In this document: piece after piece, positions 32,587-44,500 of the stretch
Numbering within the stretch: position 1 is the stretch's first letter
Layout of the letters: each line of letters starts with the position of its first letter
Assembly (NCBI GenBank): GCA_003342895.1
Contig: PTFA01000159.1
Span: 2,341,233 to 2,405,232, forward strand
Direction: 5' to 3'
From: Casuarius casuarius
Lineage: Eukaryota; Chordata; Aves; Casuariiformes; Casuariidae
DNA: 64,000 nucleotides
Translations under genes and position numbers: made by a program
The notes under the pieces: generated by a model
Databases searched by the model: none
The model's input: the letters and a program-made list of their open reading frames with translations, nothing else
What the model was told of the DNA's origin: nothing

Positions 32587-35500
32587 CTATTAAAAACAAA
32601 ATCTGTTAGTACACAAATATTCCAATGAGATTCTGCGCTAAAATGCCACACTTTGGCAGGTTGACTGCAAAGGGTAAGCTTAAAGTGAACACTAAAGAGT
32701 CGTGAAATCTTATACACGTTTACTGTCATCAACAGAGGATAATGGTGCTCAGCTAATCACAAATGAAAGCTGGAGAAAGAAGCAGCTAAGACAACTGAGC
32801 ATCTAACAAAGAAAAGGCAGGGAAAAAACTCTGCAACCCCCTCCCCCCCCAAATTAACTGGGAAAAAAAGGAGATTCTATAAAACTCTGTAATGTTAGCA
32901 GAAGGAATAAACAAAACAGAATGGCTCTTAACTGGTCTTACTAGTTGCAAGCTTGACCATACTCCATTAATGAAATTTTACAGAAAACATTTAGCTACTG
33001 GGTAGAGAAACAGCAGAGTAAAATGGCTTATGCTTACAGTCTAACATCCCTTGTTCAATGGAAGTATTTAACAGCATCATTGCAGTAGCAGCATCAATAT
33101 CAGATTCTGTGAAGAAAAAGCAGCAAAATGTTAGATCTTGGGTAAAATGTTAGATCCTGGCAAAACAAGGTCCCTAAAACACAGGAAGAATATGTATCTA
33201 CATATATTATCCTGCAATAAAAAGAAAGAAATGCAAGAATCCAAACTTGAGAATGACTCTAATATAATCAAAAATTAAGACACAGAGAGGTATGAGTGGG
33301 ATCTTATGAGCAATATGGTTGGTTACAGAACAGTCATGTGTCTTGAGTATGATAACCTTATAAAAGCTGATTTCTTGCATTGCACTCGCCAAAGCTGAAG
33401 CCAAGAATCAGCAACGTTAATTAGATTTGCATCTGATGATGATGATGATATATTTATCAACAACTGGGTTTTATTTGTAACACTTTAAAGAAAAGGATTA
33501 TGCATATGGCAAAGCAAAGCGCCCAACTTCATATCCTCATTCTATGAATATGCAAGTCTGAAGAACAAATGTGTCAGTAAAATGCAGCACTAATTTGGCA
33601 TTCATCTTTTCTCTAACTGCAACAGGAAGTGCTTTCTTCACCGTATTTTCTCACTAACAAGTCAAATAGTAAAAATAGAGAAGACAAAGGGAGAAAATAG
33701 ACAGAACTGCTCAATCTAGAAAGCATGGAGATATGAATAATAAACAGGCATTTGAAAAAGATTTAGATGAACGGCAGTGCTTTTAGTTATGGTGCCAAAT
33801 ACTGCTGTATGCTTTGCAGTGCTGAACGTATTACTTCAATCTCAAAAAGGATATCTTGAGAATATTATAGCAAAGTCTGAAATTTCTAACTAGAACAGAA
33901 TCGGGTGGTTAGTAGCTTGCTCTGTGCCAGCAGCATCAGAGATACTGCCTTCTCACAACAGCAGCTACTGAGCATACCTCAACTGCCCAACAAGAGTAAC
34001 TCGAACTATAAACTTGAATCAAATTACGCTGAAGTATTCTCACTCTAATCATGCTTTAGAAAATGTAATTACTTGAAGGACAGCATCTCATACAGAAAAT
34101 GAAGAGAAACAAGCAAACTCTTTCCACTTCGTTCAGGACATTCTAATACATTTTAAATCCAGAAAGTCTAAGGTCTTCCTTCTCTCACTTAATCAATGGA
34201 TGCTCAAGAGAGAAGCTACGTTTCTCCCTGTATTGGTGGACTACCCAGGCAAGAGAGGAGCACGCAGAGTGTGGGCTCTCAAAAGAGCCTTGATGTCTCA
34301 GAGCAAAAGACCACCTCTGGCATGAAAACATGTACAAGAGAGGCGAGTGGAAAAGTGGGTCTAGAAGCCCATGCATTGGGAAGAACAAGCAGTAAGTAGA
34401 ATGGTCTTTCGAGGCTGCTGAACTAGAACCGAGATGGAAATTACTGAAATAAAATGTTAGCAGTGGCATTTTTATGGCTCTTCTTTTTTCCCCAGAAAAA
34501 GCATTAGGAACAGCACATCATAAGCATCAACTGTAACTATATTACTGATTTTGGGGGTTGAGTATCACTAAATTGTCAATTTGGTCTTCCTATACACACC
34601 TTACATAATTTTTGCTAACTTTATCCCTAGTCAGGGAGAAATCTGAAGGGGAACATGTCACTTTGGCAATGCTGCACCAACATGGAAAGGGGACCGAGCT
34701 GCTGTTTCCAGCACAAGTTATAAAATATACACATTCCCCATTGGTTTCACAGTCTGTCATTTTAACATCAGCATACTTTAAGGTCTATCCCACTGCACTT
34801 ATGAGATTTTTTTTTATTCTGTTTAATCTTTTTTTTTTCAGCAACAGAGCCACTGAATTTACATGTCACATGTACCAACTGACAAAAAGAAATAAAAACA
34901 TGAACAGTTACTTTGCTCCACTATTGTAATCAAAGGAAAATCTTCTGATTCTTTACTTGCTATCACAGACATTTTATTTTAACATATGATGTTGGTATAT
35001 GAACACCATCTTGCTAAATGACAAGCAATCACAGACATTAATGCAACACAGAATTACTACCTGCAAACTGTGTTTCTGCATCTTAGTACTCCAAAGAAAT
35101 AGGAGTTTTGTACTGCTTTTTCATCTTGAAAGACTAGCAGTACTGCGGGTCAAAGTTAATATATTTTGGCTTCATTTGCCATTGCTCTCCTTGATAGAAT
35201 ATGTTTTTTCTAAATTTATGCTTCCACAGCAGAATGGCTGAGAAAATGCATTACAAGGAATTCCTTCATCTGAACAACAGCTGCCCTCTCTGACCCGGGG
35301 AATGTTAATGGCTTGCCTCTAGTGTGAGGATACGCCAAACTGGTTCCTCAAGATGCAGAAATTCAATTAGAACAAATACACATTATTGTTTTGGCACACT
35401 CAGTGTAGCAAACTGGAGTAATTAGAATCAGGCTGGTAATCCCCCAAACTGTCATAGAACACACCAGCAAAGTCATTGAAAGGAAGGAGATTTATTTTAT

Positions 35501-38500
35501 AATAAGCCCTTAGAACCCCGGGTCTGCCCAAGCAAGCATATTCCTCCTTCAGTCCTTCGCGAAAGCGTGCGGAAGAGAGCTAACAGCTACGCAGCAGATA
35601 GCCAGCAAAGGATGTTCCTTGCCATGAGAGTACAACCCTAAAGCCTCTGTCTGGATATGTGATAATTATCATCTGCTGAACAGGCAGCTGTTCTGTCTTT
35701 AAAAATCTTGGCTTTGCTGCCTAACCAATATTTCTGGTTTGTGGCTGAAAATAAAAACAACCTTCTCACCTCAACAGCCTACCGCTCTAGCAGAATTGGA
35801 GAACTGGATGTCTATTATGCTGCTGAAGTCCTACTTTGTCAGTGGCGTTTTATCCTTTTGAAAGAGCTTAAACAACACTCCTCTACAACAACTTGTTCAC
35901 CCTTTCTTGGAGTCAGCCCATTTACAAATCAAGCACAATTCACTTTTCAATAGAGAACTATTAGCAGAGGTAGTCTACAGATGCATATCTTTTTTAGTCG
36001 AGGACAAGCCTTCAGTGGACTAAGCTTTACTACTGAGTTACAAGACTTGTGCTCAACAGGCTTCTTCTAAAGAAATACCGTAATATCCCAGCATGCTGTC
36101 TAGCTCATTTCTAGCACCAAGGCACACTAAAATGTTTTAAAATGAGGAAAACTTTTAAAAGTACATATGGGAAAATGAAATATCCATCTTCTGTTCAACA
36201 GTGGATGCTGCTTCTATTCATATTTAAACGTCAATGAAAAAAAAGGATTTCCATCTTAAGTTCACCATTTTTATCTAGATCTGGCTGGCTATATTCTTTC
36301 TCATAGAAAGTTAAGGTAGAAATCTACAGGACAGAACTACTGCCAAGTTGAAGTCCTTGTTATTCTAATGCTCATTAAAACCTGTAAGAGCAGGTAGATC
36401 CCAGTGGGCTCAAGAAGGGGCAGAAAGATAGCAGTGCTGCACTTCAGCAAAGATTCCCTGAAAATAAACAGCAAAAAACCTGAAGAGATGTCAAGGTACA
36501 CCACCTCCTCAGTAAACATACTGGTTAGCTACAGGTGAGAGTTACACAGTGAGATATAATGAATTATGGTGTGTAAGATTCAAACTGGGTTTCAGCAGGA
36601 AACTGTTCCTACTAGGGCTTCAACCAGGGAACTTCACCTGCAAACGTCCAGAATTTAAGAAATCCCCTTCTTGCTCAGTAGCAATACAATGGAGGGTTTT
36701 TCTGTGCTACAAAGGCGCAAGGGTAGCTGTGTTGCTGTCCCCTGCTTAGCTTGCATGCTTCTACTGGCATAACGGTGACAAAAGGCACAATTTGTGTCAA
36801 ACTTTTCTGGCCAATGAATGAAAAATACCATGCACCTGTGAAAGGACATTCTGAATTGCTTCATGTTCCCTTGCAAATACTCTCATGCTCTTCCAGATAC
36901 TTACAAACACTCAACTTTAAGGCACTTTTACAGCCACATCTCACAAGTTTTATACATTAGAATTTGCTCTCTTTTGTTCTCCATTCTTGGTAACTAATAA
37001 AAATCCCAAACCACTACAGACAAATCCCAGCATTAGATATCTAGCTTTCAAACTGTGTTTCTACTAAATTACACAGTCTTAAAATAGGTCATATTCGGGA
37101 GGGATGTGTCTGCTAAATACCTTGCTGGCAGAAGGACAAGAACTCCTTTCACTTCTTGAGACTCATTTTATGGATTTAAAGTTAACACACAATATGATGA
37201 GCATGCAATCTATTAATCAGTTTATTGAAGCCTGGCAGATTCTTCAGAACAGGTCCATATACAAAATAAACCATAGTTCAAAATATGATGGTGCCTAGTA
37301 AAGATGGTAGAGCAGAACGAAAGACAAGTAATGTTTACCTTTGAGAGATCGGCCATGACTCTGCTTAAGTACTGAAGTTAGGTAGTGAGGAGATGATGAC
37401 CTACTGGAAAGAAATTCAACAAGTCAAAGTCAAATCCAAATTAGCCAAATAATTTGTGCAAAGTATATTAAACATAATAATATAACATACAAAGATTAAA
37501 AACAAAAAATCAAAAACAACAAAAACCCCACCCCCCCGAAGTTTAGTGGACAAGCCAAATAAGCGGCAATTTCTATTGCCTTCAGTAGATGGCTTGGCAC
37601 ATCGCTTACCATGCTACATAGACCTAGCGATCATTCACTTAGAAAGCATTTACAAGCATTTGGAAAGCACCGCCACTGAGGAAAAGTCTTGCTGGCAACA
37701 GATAGTAACTTCTACAAGTTTTATGTACTTGCTTAAAAAGTAGATTTGAAACAAAGATATGTATTTTTTGGTAAGTAAAACCTAGATGTGAACAAAATGT
37801 TAGCCTATACAGAGCTGTTTGGAGCCCAGGAGCAACAGAATGGATAGGGACCAGGTGTGTGTGTTGCTATTCGGAACAGTGCTGAGAGATTAACAAAAGA
37901 AAAACAAAAAAACAAACCAACAAACAAAGAAAAGGGAAGCTTAGACAAATCCTGGACCCAGTTACTGTGCTGGACAACTCAGTCCAGGGTAAAATCAAAG
38001 CAGCAAATATTTTGCTTTCCTCTGGTTCAGAGCAGCCAGGAGACTTGTGCTGTGGCCAAGTGGTGAAACTAATACCTAGAAAACACTAGTATGAATGGAA
38101 ATCAAGAGGGAAGACATGAAAGATGACCAGCCCTACTTATTATAAACAGGAGTCAGTTTGTATCTGCTGACAAGCAGGTGATGTTAGTTTTCTGAAGCTG
38201 GGCTGTTTTGGTGATGCAGTCTGCTTTTTTGCATTATCAAGGCCAGCTCTGTGTCTAGCAAAGTACCACTTAATGCATTACGGAATAAAGTGCAAATTAA
38301 AGCTCTCAGATAGTTTTTTTTGCTATACATCCTGCACTAATTATTCATTTCATTCTAATGTATTAGCAAACTGTCAGAAATAAGTACAACAGAAATAGTA
38401 CACAACTATTTAAATCGCATGAGACATAGCAATATACATCTTTTACAATATAGTTAGAAAAATTAGAGAAGATGATGAACAGACATTTCAAGTCTGATAT

Positions 38501-41500
38501 GTAACAGGAGCCTCACAGGGGTAATGGGGGGATTTCTATGACGGCGTGTTTACCTTTTATATTTATCAGACTTAGGCAGCTCTATTTTCTGAAATAAGGC
38601 ACAGCCACAAATCACCTCAAATATCATAAAGCTGATATGTTTTAAAAATTATTATTCATCAAGGAATGCATAAAAGTAACCTAAAACCCAAGCAATTACT
38701 TCAATTTGTAAAATACTATTTTAAAACTAAATTCTTCATTCTTTAAATTGAATCTTGAATAAAATATTTTTCACTGGTCACTGGCCTCCTGCTGTTGCTG
38801 TAAACATCTTTACAATCCAGAAATCCTTTACTCTGCACAGCTGTGCATGAGGGGTGTCCATTTAATACTCTTAATATTTTGACTTGCTAACACATTATCA
38901 AACCTTAGCTTGCCACTGACAACAGTTTCAAAGCTTGGTACAGTGTAGACTGCTAATGGCAAGGAGAGGTGCAAGAATCAGAGCAGGGTGAAGCGAAATG
39001 CATCATCCGAGTTACGCAGGGAGCTCTCGCAGACCTGCAGCCTGCCTGGCTCTAGTAACCAAAGCTACTGAAAAGGAGAGTAATATTTAGCATCTCCCAA
39101 TGTGATAACCAAAGGGAAAAAGACAGAGCATAGCTGAGTGTAAACATGTGCAAAACTAGTTCACTTTCTAGTATGTTTGCTTGGGTGGGTGATGTAGTGC
39201 AAAGAGAACAGATTCAAAAAACAGAAAAAAAAGAAAATCACAAGCAAAGCAATGGAGCCACCCCAACATGGCCGGCTCTGCAGTCTGCAGGCAAACTGTA
39301 CAAATAGGTGCTAAACATCTTACACTTTTCCACCTGCAATTCATCCTTCCTCTGGAGCTCAGATCCTTCAAGAACCATATACACATACAATTTTATTATA
39401 GTAACTTAATACTGAGTATTAAGATAAGCTATGCATATGCATAAGGTTTTTGCAGGAGCCAGACCATGGCAGTCTCTATAATACACGTACTCAAAACTGA
39501 ATGCACCTACTGGCCTTGCACCTACTTGTTAAAAAGTTTCACAGATGCTTGTGAAGAATATAAAATAAAATGCATCAGTGACACCAATCACAGAATCACA
39601 AAATGGCTGAGGTTGGAAGGGGCCTCTGGAGAGCACCTGGTCCAACCCCCCTGCTCCAGCAGCGTCACCTACAGCAGGCTGCTCAGCACCGCGTCCAGTC
39701 AGGTTTTGAGTATCTCCCATCTGTCATAATAAAAGTTTTTGTTTAACTATTGACAGATTACAGTTTTGGAAAGCTTCTGACCAAAATAACATCTTAAATT
39801 TTATTTGAAAATGCTGCTGAATGATAGGTATATTCCCCACAAACATACTGTAAAATCATTATGAACTCAAGCCCTCCCATAGAAAAATTCAGGCTCTCAC
39901 AGCTGAACTGCAGCATCACCCTGTAGTTAAATCTGGACATTCCTTCCCAGCCTCCCTCCAGCTGCACCTCTGGGCTTTCTCTCAACACTGCCTCAGACAA
40001 GGCAGCCCCTTGGGGGCTCTTCTCCATAAAGGCTTTTTGGGGAACGAGCCTTTTGGCAGCCCTCTCTTTCCTTCAGCAGCCTCTCAGCAGCCCCCCGGCG
40101 CAGCTCCCGACTGGCCGTCTCTCTCCTTCGACCTTGTGCTCCATTCACATATTGGACATGTCTCAAAGCAGGTTTTTAGTATCAACCCTTAGATTAATTG
40201 GCAGGACCTTCCCAGACCCATTCCCCTCTGGCTCTTCCCCTTCTCTCACCTCGAGCCCTGACCCACTAGAACAAGAGTCAATTGACCTCTCTTGCTTTCA
40301 CGGGCAGTGTACAATGAGGCTCTATATACTTCCCCTACTGACTAGCATAAATATATCCTTCACTAACAAAGCATACAGTAATAATTACTACTAAACTATT
40401 CCTGTGCTGTACTGTTACTGGAACATATATATTCAGTAAACCAGGACTCTCCTCCTAGCCACAATTTAAATCTTATTCCAAGAATTTTTAAACATGGAAG
40501 GGAAAAAATATGTCCTTTTATATGTGAGTGAAAGTCTTAGAAATGCATTTTTATTATTAAAAGGAAAAAAACGATTCATTGGAAGTGTCTTAAAATTCTG
40601 TTATTATCTTATTGCTCTTACAAATACATGCACTGCAAAATCCTTCGTGTATTGAACTCTACGGGAATGTTGCCAAGTGGCTCCACTAGGACCAGGATTT
40701 TCTTGTAACTGCAATTGTTGGCAAGTGCGACTAATCTCTCAGTGAAAAAGAAAGTTATCGAAAATGACATTGTTTCAAAATGAAGTCCTGATCTTGAAAG
40801 TACTTTAGCATTCAGGTGAAATCTCTCCTCTGTCCCTACACCTAATTTCAGTATATACTATTTATACAAATTAGGTTAATCATACTTCAATGTTTATATC
40901 ATTGGACTTATCTTCAAGACCTTGGGGATATTCAAAACTTAACCTGACAAGGCTCTGAACAAGCTGCCCCATGTTGAATCTGATTTGTGCCCCCTGCTCA
41001 TCTGGTTGGACAGATGACCTCCAGGGACCTCTTCCATCTCTCCAGGGACCTCTTCTGTCTATGCTATTCTGTGAGTCTAAGTTTAAAGTTTTATCACATC
41101 AGCATATACACACAATCTTCTGAGCAAAGCTTTTCAGGACCAAACCTTCACCTGAGTTATACCAAAAGAGAAGTTCATGCCTTTATGCAGAAACACTAAT
41201 GCTTGTAAAAACATTATTATCTAGAGCCCAACTACAGTATTTTCAAAAACCTTTCTTCCCATAATACAAAGCCTGAAAATGCTACCAGCCATATCATACT
41301 CTCAGATTTGACTATTTCTTAATACTTAAATGCTTCGCAGTTACCTTAGTAATGCTTCCATTCCAATAGGAAATTGGAACGCAAGATGATTCTGCCTTGG
41401 CTCTTTCAAACCTAAGTGACCATTTACANCCTAAGATGGCTAGAAGGTCAGAGACCACCTTCATAACTTGTAGTCACAACGTGCGACTGTGAGAGACCAT

Positions 41501-44500
41501 GCAAACCTTTATTCACTGCCAGATATCCAAGGCTTGCAGTGGGCTGTCAAATCCCAGGCTCAATGTCCTGTTGGACTCCTAAAAATTTCTGCTAAGTATT
41601 TACTACCAGTTTTACATCCTGCTCCAGTAATCNCAGTTCCTCTTCCGATTGTTAAGCAAGCTCTTGGCAGTAAGATAATGAGGATGTGTATATATTGCTA
41701 TATGCCTTATCTCTTATCTCACCCAAATTCTTTGCCAAAATAGATAAACTGGCTATGTGCCTACCTGATTCCTGATCTCATCAGCTGCAATATTTTCCTC
41801 TTTGCCTTCTATCCTTCTACTGTCTGTGCCATCTCTATTATTTATTTAGCTGATGTGCCTTTTCCTGTACATAAGAATACATCAAGTTTACTTGAAACTC
41901 CAAAATCTATCGCTTAATCTTAAAATGTATCAGCTGAAGAAGCCCTGATTCCAGAAGGCTAACATACTCCACCTCAGAGTACAGCTATTATGAAGATTGT
42001 TCTCCCCATCACCACAGTAAAATGCAAAACTTTTTTTTTAACAGCCTTACAGAAAAATACCTGTTCTCTGGGGCTTGTCTCTCTAAGCACATCGGAACAT
42101 AGGAGAGGAGATGAGAGTTAATTGTTAGTCAAACAGCATTATTTTTTTTATATATATATTTTNNNNNNNNNNNNNNNNNNNNNNNNNNNNNNNNNNNNNN
42201 NNNNNNNNNNNNNNNNNNNNNNNNNNNNNNNNNNNNNNNNNNNNNNNNNNNNNNNNNNNNNNNNNNNNNNNNNNNNNNNNNNNNNNNNNNNNNNNNNNNN
42301 NNNNNNNNNNNNNNNNNNNNNNNNNNNNNNNNNNNNNNNNNNNNNNNNNNNNNNNNNNNNNNNNNNNNNNNNNNNNNNNNNNNNNNNNNNNNNNNNNNNN
42401 NNNNNNNNNNNNNNNNNNNNNNNNNNNNNNNNNNNNNNNNNNNNNNNNNNNNNNNNNNNNNNNNNNNNNNNNNNNNNNNNNNNNNNNNNNNNNNNNNNNN
42501 NNNNNNNNNNNNNNNNNNNNNNNNNNNNNNNNNNNNNNNNNNNNNNNNNNNNNNNNNNNNNNNNNNNNNNNNNNNNNNNNNNNNNNNNNNNNNNNNNNNN
42601 NNNNNNNNNNNNNNNNNNNNNNNNNNNTTTAACAAGCCCCGGAAGCAAAGAAAAGGTTAAAAAAAAATTAAGATGAAACAAAGTATAAAAGCTTACTCAT
42701 TATTTGCTTCAGAAAGAAGAAGAAAACCTGCTCCTGCCCTCCCTGGTTGTGAAATCAGTGCCTCCTCCTCTTTCCCTTCTTAAACTCTCACACAGTTATA
42801 AAAAAGTTTGGGATACTAATTCCAGATTTACAATCTGGGAATTTTAAGATCATTAAATTCTCCCTGTCTTGTCTGTCTAGTCTCCCTGCCTTGTCTATCC
42901 AGTTCAGCCAAGTCCCACTCGGCTACTTCCCTCTGGCAGAGAACAGTAAGAATATGTCAACAACCACTCGGGCATTTCCTCTGTTAGGTGGATTAACATA
43001 ACCTGATGCTATACTTGTAAGAGAAAATTCACCTACCTTGGCGGTGATGCTGGCGGAGTATAAAATGAAAGTGCTGAGGGAAAAGGTTGCTTTTTCAGTG
43101 CTTGTACAAGATTAGGCTTATATTCTGGATCAACGCACCATAACGAACCTTTTCCATTCACCTACAAGAAAGAAGTACTGTAAATGAGAAAATCCAGGGA
43201 CAAAGTTATTACAGTCATTTCTAACTGAATATTCCCAAGACACAGCAAAGTGCAATTTTCCCTCTTTCTCCCTTCAAATGTAGGCATCCACTAAGAGTGA
43301 GGGTAGGCTCCTTGTACGGGTGACCTCAGTCACCCTCAGGCAGCTCCAGTAACTACAGGGAAAGCTGACACCCCTAAGTCGAGCATGTAGTCCCAAGACC
43401 TTTCTTAAATGGTACAGAAACATCTGTCCTACAGCTTGGGATAATATGTTCATGCTAAAGCCCCATTGTCATTCAGGTTTGTCCACTGGAAGCCATAAAC
43501 CTTATTTAACACTTGGTAAATACATCTGTAAGTTCAAGCAAGCGTCTATGCAGGCATCAGTGCATTGATAACCAGTCTTTCGATTAACAAGTCTATGAAA
43601 CTAATTTATTAGGAACTAATGTCCCTTTCCCTTAGCTTGAATATGGCCATGTACTCCCTTAACTTTAATGATATAACATCCTGTAAAAGCAACTTAGCTG
43701 ATGCCCAGCTATAGATTGTATTACTGTACTCCCACATTTTCAAAATTTGAAAGCCTAATTTATGTGTTTTTGACACACCTAACAATGTTAGCACCATTAA
43801 ACTTGACATGCCAGAAGATCAAGCAAGATAAAGTATCTCCTGCTCATCTCAAGGGCTTCTTCACCTATTTACTATATAAAGAAAAAATTATTTTTCAAGC
43901 CAGTTATTTCTTGCAATACAGAAGAGGGAAATTAGATAGAAAAAGTCAAAGCAAACCTAAAGTCACTGACCTGATAGATCACTTAACAGCTCTATGTGTA
44001 GCACTGTTGGGTTTTTCTAGGGAAACAGATGTTACAGAAATGATAATGCATGTGGCGGAAGAAAGGAGTAACCCTACACCTTAATGGCAAGATACTTACA
44101 TAGTTTTGGGGGGGTTGGGGGTTTTTTTTTTTGGTTTTTTTTNTTTTTTTTTTTAAGAGCTAAGCAAGAGTAGAAGATATATATAAAAAAAGAAGTAATA
44201 CCAGAAGGCTATTCTCACAAGCAGGATACACTATGCTGGAACTGAAATCTCTCTAAATAATAACAGAAGGTACAGAAGCAGTCATACCAAGATACAGAGG
44301 AAAAGTCTCAGAGCAAATATCAAAAATTCATGAAATAAAGAGAGTGATGCTGCTCTGTAATTTTAGTGGCAGACATTTTCCTTCATATCGAAGTCTCCAA
44401 GCAGCACTCTCTCTCTCTCTCTCCGAGTTACCTATTTATTTTTTAACTTGGAATTTTCTCATATTGATCTTTTTATGCTAAAATGGAGCATAGCCTGAAA

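Larger units (their letters stand above)
37404..43036 (-). other. FOXN2 intron between coding exons 2 and 3
   Basis: 5.6 kb, including two oppositely oriented CR1 3' ends, the 465-base assembly gap and a cryptic exon-like segment at 38554-38588. The rest is unremarkable. Confidence 0.65.

Noticed and set aside
42122..42681. ORFs of 168-184 codons
   Set aside because: They consist almost wholly of the N gap.
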